DNA from: an uncultured Propionibacteriaceae bacterium
GTDB taxonomy: Bacteria > Actinomycetota > Actinomycetes > Propionibacteriales > Propionibacteriaceae
Length of the DNA: 64,000 nucleotides
Direction of reading: 5' to 3'
NCBI GenBank assembly: GCA_937926975.1
Contig: CALBCJ010000001.1
Coordinates: forward strand, 28,581-92,580
Shown here: in pieces, positions 1 through 8,445 of the stretch
Position numbering within the stretch: position 1 is the stretch's first letter
Layout: every line of letters starts with the position of its first letter
The notes under the pieces: model-generated
Told to the model about the DNA's origin: nothing
Seen by the model: only the letters and a program-made list of their open reading frames with translations
The model's database searches: none
Translations under genes and position numbers: made by a program

Positions 1-486
1 GGTGAGCAGCCCGGTCAGCCGGACCCCGGGCAGGGTCTCGGCGAGCCGGGCCAGCTCGGGGGCGGTGGTCGGCGAGGTCCCGATCCGGCGCATCCCGGTG
101 TCGACCTTGAGGTGGCAGTCGACGGTGGTGGAGGCCTTCCGGGCAGCCTCGTCGGCGGCGCGCAGGGTGGCCTCGTCGACCACGACCAGGGTGGTGCGGG
201 CAGCGACCGCCGCCTCCAGCTCGTGGGGGAAGACGTGAGAGAGCTTGAGGATTGGCATCTCAATCCCGGCGGCCCGCAGCTCGGTCACCTCAGGAACCGT
301 CGCCACGCCCAGCCAGTCCGCGGCCCCGGTGTCCTGCAGCATCTGCGACACGGCGACCGCGCCGTGCCCGTACGCGTTGGCCTTGACGGCCGCGAGGACC
401 AGCCGGTCACCGACGCGCTCTCGCACGGCGCGGAGGTTCTGCGCGATCGCTGACAGGTGGACCCGGGCATGAGTGGCGTACAGCAC
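1..486 (-). CDS. alr: Alanine racemase, N-terminal part (runs off window start)
   Basis: PLP-dependent interconversion of L- and D-alanine for peptidoglycan. The visible 162 codons carry the PLP-lysine motif AVKANAYGHG, with the lysine near residue 35, and the downstream block HLKVDTGMRRIG, both diagnostic of the fold III barrel. The frame continues past base 1, so the C-terminal half, including the catalytic tyrosine domain, is outside the window. The proposed GTG start (MLYATHARVHL) places the lysine at the usual distance from the N-terminus. No clear Shine-Dalgarno lies upstream, so the start is tentative. It is divergent from the lipoprotein gene at 555. Confidence 0.9.
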   Translation of the reverse strand, partial: MLYATHARVHLSAIAQNLRAVRERVGDRLVLAAVKANAYGHGAVAVSQMLQDTGAADWLGVATVPEVTELRAAGIEMPILKLSHVFPHELEAAVAARTTLVVVDEATLRAADEAARKASTTVDCHLKVDTGMRRIGTSPTTAPELARLAETLPGVRLTGLLT

Positions 487-554
487 GGGCGACAGCGTAC
501 GAGGACCCGGCGGGTCTGCGGCAGATGGGGGTGGGCTCCCCACAGAATGGGGCT

Positions 555-1139
555 ATGCGTGCCTTCCCAAGACTCGTCGTGGCCGGCCTGGCCCTGCCCC
601 TGGCCCTGGCCGGCTGCGCCCAGGCAGCCCCGCCGGGTGCGGTCGTGGCGAGCCCCGAGCCGTCCGGAGAGCCGGAGCCGTCGCCGACGGTGACCTGGCG
701 CTCGGAGGCGCCGGTGACGCTGAAGCCGGGGGTGCCGACCGACCTGTCGCAGACCCGCGGCCTGTCCAAGGCGATCGTCACCGTGGAGTCGATCACCGAG
801 AAGGCCGAGTGCCCCAGTGGTGAGGCCCAGCCGCAGAACGGTCAGTTCATCGCCGTGAAGCTGAGCGCCCAGCGGCTGGACTCCTCGGAGGGCTTCACGA
901 TGTCGGTGTACGACTGGGGCACCGTCGACAACGCCGGCAAGACCACCCCCGGCAGCGCCGGGCTGCTGACCGGGCTGTGCCTCAAGGACGGGTCGGGGCT
1001 GAAGCTGGCCTGGGACTCGTCGGGCCGGGCCAACGGGACCCTGATCATCGACGCCCCGGCCGACGTCCAGTCGGTCACCGCGACCAACACCATGGCCACG
1101 CCGAACGTCACCGTGACCCTGGAGATGCCGGCCCGCTGA
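555..1139 (+). CDS. Secreted lipoprotein of unknown function
   Basis: A 194-residue protein with a typical lipoprotein signal: short basic start, hydrophobic stretch, lipobox LAGC with the lipidated cysteine at residue 21, then a Pro/Ser/Glu-rich spacer. The rest (about 60-194) is predicted beta-rich and resembles DUF4352-like, immunoglobulin-type extracellular domains; that likeness is weak. The ATG at 555 is preferred over an earlier in-frame ATG at 525, because ten extra residues would sit in front of the signal peptide. It stands alone between a divergent racemase and a convergent HAD gene. Confidence 0.75.
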   Translation: MRAFPRLVVAGLALPLALAGCAQAAPPGAVVASPEPSGEPEPSPTVTWRSEAPVTLKPGVPTDLSQTRGLSKAIVTVESITEKAECPSGEAQPQNGQFIAVKLSAQRLDSSEGFTMSVYDWGTVDNAGKTTPGSAGLLTGLCLKDGSGLKLAWDSSGRANGTLIIDAPADVQSVTATNTMATPNVTVTLEMPAR

Positions 1140-1147
1140 GCCGGGTC

Positions 1148-1762
1148 TCAGCGCAAGAAGCCCTCCGCCACCAGCCAGGCCTCGGTGTCGGAGTCGTCGA
1201 CCCACAGGTGGGTGTGCCAGCCCCGTACGGTGGCGGTGTCGATGTTGACCTGCTTGTCGTCGACGAACCAGAGCTGCTCGCCGGCCCGGCCGAGCCCGGA
1301 CTCGGCCTGCTGGTAGATCGCCGGGTCTGGCTTGGCCAGCCCCATCGGGCCGGAGAAGAACCAGGTCCCGACCAGGTCGTACCAGTCGAAGCTGGGGGCC
1401 GTCAGGGCAAAAGCGGTCGGCGCGTTCGACAGGACCGCAGTCTCGACCCCGGCCTGCCGCAGCCGCTCCAGCAGCGCCCGGGCCTCGGGACGGGGCGTGC
1501 GCCAGGCTGCCATGTCCACCGCGACCAGCTCCGGCAGCAGCGCCTCCAGGTCGACCTCCGCAGCGCCGGCGATCAGCGGGTACGCGGCACGCCAGAAGTC
1601 CAGGTCAGAGCAGCCCTCGTCGTACCGGTGCCGGTGCGGGCCCCAGAACCCCTGCTCAACCGCCTCCGCTGTGGTGCCCAGCAGCGAGGCCAGAGCAGGG
1701 AACAGGTCGGTCGGGGAGCACAGCACCACGCCCAGGTCAAAGACGACGACGGGACCGCTCAT
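1148..1762 (-). CDS. HAD-superfamily hydrolase (IA-type phosphatase)
   Basis: 204-residue haloacid dehalogenase fold enzyme. Motif I is FDLGVVL with nucleophile Asp9, the DLG variant common in YihX-like sugar-phosphate phosphatases. Motif II is the Ser of VLSNAP, motif III the Lys of GLAKPDP, and motif IV is FVDDK. The helical cap lies between motifs I and II. Substrate is unknown. Its ATG overlaps the stop of the siderophore ATPase gene by ATGA, so it is translationally coupled to the iron-uptake operon as its last gene. A role in iron use is possible but unproven. Confidence 0.85.
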   Translation of the reverse strand: MSGPVVVFDLGVVLCSPTDLFPALASLLGTTAEAVEQGFWGPHRHRYDEGCSDLDFWRAAYPLIAGAAEVDLEALLPELVAVDMAAWRTPRPEARALLERLRQAGVETAVLSNAPTAFALTAPSFDWYDLVGTWFFSGPMGLAKPDPAIYQQAESGLGRAGEQLWFVDDKQVNIDTATVRGWHTHLWVDDSDTEAWLVAEGFLR

Positions 1763-2553
1763 GCAGTCATTCTGGCAGCCTGCTCGTCGGTGTCGGGCAG
1801 GTGGTACTGCGCGATCGGACGGCCCGAGCTGGTGTCGACCGGGCACGCCACCCCGAAGACGTCGGCCAGCATCTGCGCGTTCACCACCTCCAGCGGCGGG
1901 CCGTGCAGCACGATCCGGCCGTCCTTCATCGCCACGATCTGGTCGGACCAGGCCGAGGCGAAGTTGATGTCGTGGATGACCATCACGATCGTCTTGCCAA
2001 GATCGTCGGCCGCGCTGCGCAGCCGGCGCAGCATCGACAGCGAGTGGGCCAGGTCCAGGTTGTTCAGGGGCTCGTCCAGCAGCAGGTAGGTGGTGTCCTG
2101 GGCCAGCAGCATCGCCACGAAGGCCCGCTGCCGCTGCCCGCCGGACATCTCGTCCAAGAACCGGTCTCGCAGTGCCACCAGGTCCATGTGCTCGATCGCA
2201 GCATCGATCGCTACCTGGTCTGAGGCTGTACGCCGCCCCTTGCTGTGCGGGTACCGCCCAAAGCCGACCAGGTCGTCGACGGTCAGCCGGATCTCGAGGC
2301 CGTTGTCCTGCTTGAGGATCCCCAGCACGGTCGCCAGGTCGGCGGTGGGCGTGGTGGCCACGTTGTGGCCGCCGACGGTGATGGTTCCGCTGTCGCTGGG
2401 CAGAAGCCGGGCCACCATGGACAGCAGGGTGGACTTGCCTGCGCCGTTGGCACCGACGATCGAGGTGATGCCGCCGGGAGGCAGGGTGATGGTGACGTCG
2501 TCGACGACGACGCTGCGTCCGTACGACTTGCTGACCTGCCGGATCTCGATCAT
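1759..2553 (-). CDS. Iron-siderophore ABC transporter, ATP-binding protein
   Basis: 264-residue FecE/FepC-type ATPase powering ferric-siderophore import. It shows Walker A GANGAGKST, the Q-loop region (GILKQDNGL), signature MSGGQRQR, Walker B LLLDEPLNNLD and the switch His of MVIHDI. It overlaps the permease gene upstream and the HAD gene downstream by four bases each. The combination of permeases and binding protein resembles the Bacillus YclNOPQ (petrobactin) type. The cargo cannot be deduced from sequence alone. Confidence 0.93.
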   Translation of the reverse strand: MIEIRQVSKSYGRSVVVDDVTITLPPGGITSIVGANGAGKSTLLSMVARLLPSDSGTITVGGHNVATTPTADLATVLGILKQDNGLEIRLTVDDLVGFGRYPHSKGRRTASDQVAIDAAIEHMDLVALRDRFLDEMSGGQRQRAFVAMLLAQDTTYLLLDEPLNNLDLAHSLSMLRRLRSAADDLGKTIVMVIHDINFASAWSDQIVAMKDGRIVLHGPPLEVVNAQMLADVFGVACPVDTSSGRPIAQYHLPDTDEQAARMTA

Positions 2554-3548
2554 GCAAGGTTCCCTTTCGGCTTGCTGCGGCTCACGACCATCGCGATGAA
2601 GACCAGGCCGCCGCCAAACTCGATGATGATGCTGAGGACGGTGCCCAGCGCGAAGACGTACTCCAGCACGGCCTGCCCGGCGACCAGCATCACCACCGCC
2701 AGCACACCGGCGATCGGCATGGTCCAGCTGTGACGCCCGTACGGGCTGATCTGGTAGGCGAGGTTGGCCACGATCAGGCCGAGGAAGGTGACTGGCCCGA
2801 CGAGTGCCGTGGTGACGCTGACCAGCAGCACCGACACCAGCAGCACCTGGCGGACCATCCGGCGCGGGTCGACCCCGAGGCCCTGCGCAGTAGCGTGCCC
2901 GAGCGCCATCACGTCGAGCCGGTGGCGCAGCCGCCAGACCCACACTGTGCCCACGACAACCAGCACCGTCGACACGGTCAGCAGCTCGGGCCGGATCGAG
3001 CTGAAGCTGGCGAAGAGGTGGGTCTGCAGCTGCAGGAACGCGGTGGGGTCCATGATCCGGGTCAGCAGCTGCTGCAGTGAGCGCAGCAGGGTACCGACGA
3101 CGATGCCGACCAGCACCAGCAGGTGGATCGCGGTGTGCCGCCGCAGGAGCAGCCCAGCCAGGCCCCAGCCCATCGCCAGCATCCCGGTGAGGTTGACGAC
3201 GAACAGGACGACGGGGCCGAGCAGGGACGAGATGGTGGACCCGAGGAGGAACAGCAGCAGGGTCTGGATGAAGGCGAACATCGAGTCCAGACCCATCACC
3301 GAGGGGGTCAGGATCCGGTTGCCGGTGACGGTCTGGAAGCCGACCGTGGCCATCCCGACCGCCCAGCCGACCAGCACCAGGCCGAACAGCTTGCGGCCAC
3401 GGTAGGCCAGGGTGAAGGCCAGGTCGCCGCCGGAGTCGAGCAGCAGGTACGCCAGGCAGGCACCCACCACGGTCAGCAGCCCGGCCCCGAGCCAGGCTCC
3501 TGCCCGGGCCGTACGCCGTGGCCGGAGCGGGACCGTGGCGGCGGTCAC
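2550..3548 (-). CDS. Iron-siderophore ABC transporter, FecCD permease 2
   Basis: 332-residue FecCD-family integral membrane protein with about nine hydrophobic segments, starting at residue 18. The family motif region near residue 260 (VTFLGLIVANLAYQISP) follows the usual GPVxFLGL-VPN pattern but with A for P. It pairs with the neighbouring permease to form the heterodimeric pore. It overlaps the ATPase gene by ATGA and the upstream permease gene by four bases, so all four transport genes form one transcription unit. Confidence 0.92.
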   Translation of the reverse strand: MTAATVPLRPRRTARAGAWLGAGLLTVVGACLAYLLLDSGGDLAFTLAYRGRKLFGLVLVGWAVGMATVGFQTVTGNRILTPSVMGLDSMFAFIQTLLLFLLGSTISSLLGPVVLFVVNLTGMLAMGWGLAGLLLRRHTAIHLLVLVGIVVGTLLRSLQQLLTRIMDPTAFLQLQTHLFASFSSIRPELLTVSTVLVVVGTVWVWRLRHRLDVMALGHATAQGLGVDPRRMVRQVLLVSVLLVSVTTALVGPVTFLGLIVANLAYQISPYGRHSWTMPIAGVLAVVMLVAGQAVLEYVFALGTVLSIIIEFGGGLVFIAMVVSRSKPKGNLA

Positions 3549-4567
3549 CGAGAGCCCCCCGCCAGCCGTGGCGCCTGGTGCGCCAGCAGGATCAGGAAGG
3601 CAGCCGCGCCGATCACCCCGGCGATGGTGCCGACCGGCACCTCAAAGGGCCGGTTGATGGTCCGGGCGAGCAGGTCGCACACCAGGACAAACCCCGACCC
3701 GCTCACGGCAATCCAGGGCAGGCAGCGACGCAGGTGGTCCCCCAGCACCCGCGTCACCAGGTTCGGGACCACGAGGCCGATGAACGGGATAGCGCCGACG
3801 ACGACCAGGCAGATGGCGCTGGCGGCGCAGATCAGCGCCAGGCCCAGGGTGACCGCCGACTGGTAGCGCAGGCCGAGGCTGCTGGCGTGGCTCTCGCCCA
3901 GGGAGGCGATGGTGAACCGGTCGGCTGCCACCCAGACCGCCACGAAGACCGCGCCGACCAGCCACAGCAGCTCGTAGCGCCCGCGCAGGACCCCGGAGAA
4001 GTCTCCAGCCATCCAGCTGCCCAAGGTGGCCAGCAGGTCGTAGCGGAAGGCGACAAAGGTGGTCGCGGCCGAGATCATCCCGGCCAGCATCATGCCCACC
4101 AGCGGCACCGCGACGATCGCCTCGCCGCGGGGGATCGCCCGGACCAGCTTCAGGAACAGGGCGGTCCCCAGCAGAGCGGTGACGACCGCGACCAGCATCT
4201 TGAGGATCAGCGGCGCCTCGGGCCACAGCAGGGTCACCAGGAGGATTCCCACCACGGCGGACTCGGAGGTGCCGACGGTGCCTGGCTCGACGAAGCGGTT
4301 GCGGACCAGGGTCTGCATCAGCAGCCCGGAGACCGCCAGCGCTGCGCCGGCCAGCAGCACCGCGACCGTACGCGGAAGCCGCGAGACCACGATGTTCTCC
4401 CACTGCCGGTCGGTCGCTCGGCCGGTGAGGAGGTCAAGCGGGCCGATCTCGGTGACTCCGACGAAGATGCTGGTCACCGCGAGGACGGTGAGCAGCAGCG
4501 CGGCAGCGGCCCCCCGTCCCCAGCGACGCTGCCGCGGGGCGGCCGCTGTCGGCAGCGGGGCGCTCAC
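3545..4567 (-). CDS. Iron-siderophore ABC transporter, FecCD permease 1
   Basis: 340-residue FecCD-family permease. It has the conserved N-terminal RLPRTVAVLLAGAALAVSG block after the first membrane helix and the GAIPFIGLVVPNLVTR coupling-helix motif near residue 265. The N-terminus is basic and cytoplasmic. It partners the second permease, and its start overlaps the 3' end of the binding-protein gene. Confidence 0.93.
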   Translation of the reverse strand: MSAPLPTAAAPRQRRWGRGAAAALLLTVLAVTSIFVGVTEIGPLDLLTGRATDRQWENIVVSRLPRTVAVLLAGAALAVSGLLMQTLVRNRFVEPGTVGTSESAVVGILLVTLLWPEAPLILKMLVAVVTALLGTALFLKLVRAIPRGEAIVAVPLVGMMLAGMISAATTFVAFRYDLLATLGSWMAGDFSGVLRGRYELLWLVGAVFVAVWVAADRFTIASLGESHASSLGLRYQSAVTLGLALICAASAICLVVVGAIPFIGLVVPNLVTRVLGDHLRRCLPWIAVSGSGFVLVCDLLARTINRPFEVPVGTIAGVIGAAAFLILLAHQAPRLAGGSR

Positions 4568-5517
4568 AGACTTTGGACGGCTTCCTGGATCATGGCCTTG
4601 GCGTTGTCGAGGCCGTGCATGACGATGTACCAGCGGGCGCCGTCGAGGTAGACGACCTTGTTGTTCTTCCAGGCGTTGGTGCTGGCCACGAGCTCGTTGT
4701 TGAGGACCTCCTGGGCCGCCTTGCCCTGCTGGCCGATGGCCGCGTCGCGGTCGCAGACGAACATCAGGTCGGGGTTGGCCTGCTGGATCGCCTCGAACGA
4801 CACCGGCTGGCCGTGGCCGTCCTCCTTGATGTCGGTGATCGCCTGGGGGATCATCAGGTCGGAGTGCACCGCCCCGAAGCGGGACGCGGCCCCGTACGCC
4901 GTCACCTTGCCGGCGCTGGTCATCAGGATCAGGCCCTTCGGCCCCTGGGGGACCTTGGCCTTGGCCTGCTCGATCACCTGCCTCAGCTCGCCGAGCTTGG
5001 TCTTGACCTGCTCGGTCTGGCCGAGCGCTGTGGCCAGCACCGTCGAGGCGGTCTCGACCTTGGTGTAGAAGGTCTCCGTGCTGGGGTAGGAGATGTCGAT
5101 GGTGGTGAAGTGCTTGCTCAGCTCGGGGTACTTGCTGGCGCTGCGGAAGCTGATCACGACCAGGTCGGGCTTGAGCTTCTGGATCGCCTCGACGTCGGGC
5201 TCGTGCAGGGAGCCGACCCCGGCTACCCGGTCGTTGTCGAAGCTCTTCAGGAAGGGCGGCAGCACGCCCTCCTTGGGGATCCCGACGACCCGGTCGCTCA
5301 GGCCGAGGGCGCTGATGGTGTCCAGAGCGCCGTAGTCGAAGACCACCAGCCGCTTCGGGTCAGCCGGGACCTCGGTCGTTCCCTGGGCATGGGTGACCGA
5401 GACGGTCTGGCCTGCGGACGGGGTGGACCCGGCCGTACCGGTCGTGCCGCAGGCGGCCAGCGCACCAACGGCCAGGGCGCCCAGGCCCAGGCTGCGCCGA
5501 GAGACACGCGAGTTCAT
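4564..5517 (-). CDS. Siderophore-binding lipoprotein
   Basis: 317-residue periplasmic-binding-type receptor of the FhuD/YclQ class, anchored by a lipobox (LAACG, lipidated Cys at about residue 23) after a twin-arginine-looking VSRRS signal. The two-lobe fold is suggested by conserved segments KRLVVFDYGALDTI near the start and PDLMFVCDRD near the end. The ATG is preceded by GGGAAGG about 12 bases away. It is the first gene of the operon and lies directly behind an iron box, so it should be induced when iron is scarce. Confidence 0.93.
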   Translation of the reverse strand: MNSRVSRRSLGLGALAVGALAACGTTGTAGSTPSAGQTVSVTHAQGTTEVPADPKRLVVFDYGALDTISALGLSDRVVGIPKEGVLPPFLKSFDNDRVAGVGSLHEPDVEAIQKLKPDLVVISFRSASKYPELSKHFTTIDISYPSTETFYTKVETASTVLATALGQTEQVKTKLGELRQVIEQAKAKVPQGPKGLILMTSAGKVTAYGAASRFGAVHSDLMIPQAITDIKEDGHGQPVSFEAIQQANPDLMFVCDRDAAIGQQGKAAQEVLNNELVASTNAWKNNKVVYLDGARWYIVMHGLDNAKAMIQEAVQSL

Positions 5518-5541
5518 ATCTGAAAGCCTTCCCTTGTTTTA

Positions 5542-5560
5542 TTAAGCAAGGCTTACCTAA
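5542..5560 (-). promoter_or_regulatory. DtxR/IdeR-type iron box
   Basis: On the minus strand the site reads TTAGGTAAGCCTTGCTTAA, matching the actinobacterial DtxR/IdeR consensus (TTAGGTTAGSCTAACCTAA) at 15 of 19 positions. It lies 25 bases upstream of the siderophore-receptor start codon. Established knowledge: DtxR/IdeR bound to Fe2+ blocks transcription at such sites. Regulation of this operon by that repressor is inferred. Confidence 0.8.
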
Positions 5561-5672
5561 GCAGCGCTGGGCTCCGCCGGTCAACCCCGTCAGCGGTCCG
5601 AGACGCTCGGGAAGCACCCACGGGGGCAGACCTCACCTTGACGCGACGCCTGGCACGAGGCCGGATGCTCCG

Positions 5673-5939
5673 CTAGCGGATCCGAAACCCCTTCTCCCCC
5701 GTGGGTGGCACCCGCCGGGTCTGCACCTGGTCGACCTGGCCGTACCGGGGGCCCTCGCGGACCCAGTCCAGCACCGTACGGACCGCGGCCGCCGGGCCCT
5801 CGACAGCGAAGCCGACCCGGCCGTCGGCGAGGTTGCAGCACCAGCCAGCCACCCCCGCCAGCTCGGCCTCACGGAGCATGCCGACCCGGAACCCGACCCG
5901 CTGCACGCGGCCCTGCACAGTTCCCTCGACCCGGATCAT
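5673..5939 (-). CDS. acyP: Acylphosphatase
   Basis: 88-residue acylphosphatase hydrolysing acyl-phosphate bonds. The signature GRVQRVGFR places the catalytic Arg at residue 18, and the catalytic Asn at 36 is in GWCCNLADGRVGF. Two cysteines replace the usual Val-Arg before that Asn. Length is typical of the family. The stop codon sits inside the palindrome CCGCTAGCGG. It lies between the iron operon and a zinc-ribbon gene with no overlap. Confidence 0.92.
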   Translation of the reverse strand: MIRVEGTVQGRVQRVGFRVGMLREAELAGVAGWCCNLADGRVGFAVEGPAAAVRTVLDWVREGPRYGQVDQVQTRRVPPTGEKGFRIR

Positions 5940-5999
5940 GAGTCGTATCTCAGCACCCGGGCCTCCCTTCTGGAGCCCGGGGTCTCAGGCGCGGACGGA

Positions 6000-6569
6000 C
6001 TACCGGGCGAAGAAGGCCGCGACCCTGCCCAGCCGGCCCCACCGCCCGCTCTTCTGCTTGCGCTGCTCGCGCCGGGGGTCCTCGGCGGCGTCCTTCACCT
6101 GCGGCAGCGGCTGGGCTGGCTCGGACGCGCTCTCGAGCGGCGGCTGGGCCGGGCTCGGGGCCGCAGCGCCCTGAGCCGACGGCTGGGCCGTGGCCTGGTC
6201 CCGGGGCGGAACCGTGGCCTGGTCCCGGAGCGGAACTGTGGTCTCCCACAGGTGGGCCGGCTGAGCAGCGACCTGGCCGTACTGCTGGGCCGGCACCGGA
6301 GCCTGACCGTACCGCTGGGTCGGCACCGGGGCGTGACCGTACCGCTGGGCCGGCGCGGGGGCCCGGCCGTACCGCTGGGCCGGTTCCCAGGTCCGCGCCG
6401 GCGCCGCGGCAACGGTCAGGACGGCCGGTTCGCAGGCCAGGCACCGTACGGTCTGGTCGACCTGGTCGTAGACGGCCTGGGTCCCCTGGGCGAGGAAGGC
6501 GCCGCACACCTGGCAGGTGCAGGTGTAGCTCAGCCACGTCGGCTCTTCAGTGATCCTCAGCTCGGTCAC
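6000..6569 (-). CDS. Zinc-ribbon protein with tandem QRYGxAPxPA repeats
   Basis: 189 residues. The N-terminal 50 carry a CxC..CG...C..C cluster (TCTCQVCGAF ... RCLACE) like the small zinc ribbon that precedes NERD nuclease domains in actinobacteria, but no NERD domain follows. Residues 60-100 are four ten-residue repeats (QRYG[RHQ]AP[AV]P[AT]). Then comes a Pro/Gln/Ala-rich low-complexity stretch and a basic C-terminus (REQRKQKSGRWGRL). Function is unknown. It may be a truncated relative of NERD proteins or an independent regulator. Confidence 0.6.
   Translation of the reverse strand: MTELRITEEPTWLSYTCTCQVCGAFLAQGTQAVYDQVDQTVRCLACEPAVLTVAAAPARTWEPAQRYGRAPAPAQRYGHAPVPTQRYGQAPVPAQQYGQVAAQPAHLWETTVPLRDQATVPPRDQATAQPSAQGAAAPSPAQPPLESASEPAQPLPQVKDAAEDPRREQRKQKSGRWGRLGRVAAFFAR
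6273..6392. repeat. Four tandem 30-bp repeats inside the zinc-ribbon gene
   Basis: Four head-to-tail 30-bp units start at 6273, 6303, 6333 and 6363. They share the core CCGTACCGCTGGG (one unit has CCGTACTGCTGGG) and encode the QRYG repeats on the minus strand. Exact multiples of three keep the frame, so copy number can vary without breaking the gene. Confidence 0.8.
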
Positions 6570-6666
6570 CGGGCCACGGTAGGCCGACCCCCAGATGACG
6601 AGGTCCGATGATGAGAACCAGGGGGCCTTTTCTCACCCTCGCTCGGTTCTCACCGCAGGTCGAGCC

Positions 6667-7308
6667 TCATCCCTGCGCTGGTGAGGGCGAGCCGACCGCA
6701 GCCGCTGCGGGGCTCCGGCGGCCCAGGACCAGGCCCACAACCCCAGCCAGCAGCGCCGGCACGAAGTACCCGCCGATGGTGGCCGAGCCGATGACCACGA
6801 AGCCGGCCAGCAGCACCAGCGCTGCGACGGAGACCGGGCGCCAGGCCCGTCCCCGTACGGCCAGCGGCGCCGCGGCGAGCAGCACCGGGACCGCAACGGC
6901 CACCACCACCGCCGGGCCGATGTGCTCCAGCAGGCTGGGCACCCCCACGGTCAGGTCGTCGGCGCTGGTCGTGACCTCCCCGTACGCGGGCAGCAGCAGC
7001 GCCGCCAGGGCGGCTGCCAGGGCAGCACCGGCCCCGAGCAGCTGCCAGACCCGGCTGCGGGTCAGGTACCGCGGACGCAGATCGACCCCGGTCTGGTCCT
7101 GGTACTCCTGGAAGGCCTGCTCGGCCACCTCCTCGGGCGTGCCGAGCAGCGCGATCGCCTCCTGGGCCGAGCGGCCGTCACCCACCGCGTCGCGGACGTG
7201 CTGGGCGCAGTCCTCGACCAGCTGCTGGCGCTGGTCTGGCGGCAGCGGTGCCAGCAGGCGCTCCACCTGCTGCAGGTAGGCGGCAACCTCGGGGTGCTGA
7301 GCTCTCAT
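6667..7308 (-). CDS. HAAS/DUF1700-type membrane protein
   Basis: 213 residues. The N-terminal 75 residues (Leu-rich helices, LLAPLPPDQRQQLVEDCAQHV ..., ALLGTPEEVAEQAF) match the HAAS signalling domain seen in DUF1700 proteins. Five or so hydrophobic segments follow. Established knowledge: such proteins usually sit next to a PadR regulator and act in its signalling. No PadR gene is adjacent here. The ATG has an excellent AGGAGGT five bases upstream. A possible operator lies in the leader. Confidence 0.7.
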   Translation of the reverse strand: MRAQHPEVAAYLQQVERLLAPLPPDQRQQLVEDCAQHVRDAVGDGRSAQEAIALLGTPEEVAEQAFQEYQDQTGVDLRPRYLTRSRVWQLLGAGAALAAALAALLLPAYGEVTTSADDLTVGVPSLLEHIGPAVVVAVAVPVLLAAAPLAVRGRAWRPVSVAALVLLAGFVVIGSATIGGYFVPALLAGVVGLVLGRRSPAAAAVGSPSPAQG

Positions 7309-7614
7309 TCCGACCTCCTGACGGTGCGTTACTCAATATGAAGTGGTGCTTGAGTGATTGCTGAGCGGTGCACTGGGCGTACGTCAGGGCGCCCTGGACC
7401 ACGTCGTGGTCCGGGTGGTGTGGCGCACCGGCGTACGTCAGGCCGGGCTCGGGACCGGGCACCAGCCCTGGACGGGCCGGGTGCAGGCGTGGTCGACGCT
7501 CACCCCGCGCGCCCGCTGGGGCGGCTGCGGTCTTGCGCACCGTGGCTCCTCTGGTGGATCTCTCAGCTCCCTAGCTGTCACATGTCCACCACGGCGACGC
7601 ATCTGACACTCGCG
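7309..7614. other. Intergenic region with operator-like repeats
   Basis: No convincing gene. The DNA contains an ACTCAA/TTGAGT inverted repeat with a 13-base spacer at about 7331-7355, close to the start of the HAAS gene. Further on, the perfect 17-base palindrome GGACCACGTCGTGGTCC (7396-7412) lies between two identical copies of GCGTACGTCAGG (7377-7388 and 7431-7442). Confidence 0.6.
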
Positions 7615-8445
7615 TCAGGCGGGCTCGAGGTCGGCGACCACGATCTCGGGCGGGTTGTGCAGCCGGGGCACCGGGGTCGACTCCCGCGCCAGCCCCCGGC
7701 TGATCACCAGCTGCCGTCCGCCGGCCAGCTGGTGGACGCCTCCGGTGAGCCGGGGAAAGAGGCCCTGGTTCGGGGCGAACAGGCCGTTCTCCAGCACGAC
7801 GGGAGCCCGCCACTGCCCGCCGTGGGCGTGGCCGGAGACGATCACGTCGGCCTGGAGGCTCTCGTACAGGGCGGTCTGCTCGGGCCGGTGCGCCAGCAGC
7901 AGCCGGGGGGCGTCGCTGCTCGAGGCCCGCAGCCGCTCTACCTGGGCCTCGCGGGCCGGCCCGGCGGCGGGGTCGTCCAGCCCGGCGACCGAGAGCCGCT
8001 GGCCGCGTACGGTGATCTCGCGGCTGTCGCCCGCCAGGACCTCGATGCCCATGCTGGCCATCGTGGCCTTGATCTGGGGAGCCTGCCCGGACCAGAACTC
8101 GTGGTTGCCGGTGACGTAGAAGGTGGGGGCGATGGCGGGCATCCCGCGTACGGTGTCGAAGCCGCGCTCGAACGGCAGGTCGTCGTCGATGATGTCGCCG
8201 GCGAGGGCGATCACGTCGGGCTGCTCGGCTCGGACCAGGTGGGCGATCTCCTGCTGGTGGTCAGCGAAGACGCAGCTGTGGGTGTCGGAGACGACCGCCA
8301 GGCGGACCGGGGTGGTGTTGCCGGGTACGGCCAGGCGGTAGCGGGTGATGACGATCTCGGGGCGGTGCCCCCAGGCGGCAGCCCCGGCCAGCACGGCCAG
8401 GACGACTGCTGCCCCTAGCCACTGGGTTCGACGTCGCACGGTCAT
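7615..8445 (-). CDS. Membrane-anchored metallophosphoesterase
   Basis: 276-residue calcineurin-like phosphoesterase of the YkuE/YaeI type. After one N-terminal membrane helix (residues 8-28) come the metal-binding motifs VVSDTH, AGDIIDD, TGNHEFW, AHRPE and SGHAHGGQ in canonical order. Such enzymes act on lipid or nucleotide phosphodiesters at the membrane. The substrate here is unknown. The ATG at 8445 is chosen because it puts the membrane helix at the N-terminus; longer versions add a low-quality leader. Confidence 0.88.
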   Translation of the reverse strand: MTVRRRTQWLGAAVVLAVLAGAAAWGHRPEIVITRYRLAVPGNTTPVRLAVVSDTHSCVFADHQQEIAHLVRAEQPDVIALAGDIIDDDLPFERGFDTVRGMPAIAPTFYVTGNHEFWSGQAPQIKATMASMGIEVLAGDSREITVRGQRLSVAGLDDPAAGPAREAQVERLRASSSDAPRLLLAHRPEQTALYESLQADVIVSGHAHGGQWRAPVVLENGLFAPNQGLFPRLTGGVHQLAGGRQLVISRGLARESTPVPRLHNPPEIVVADLEPA

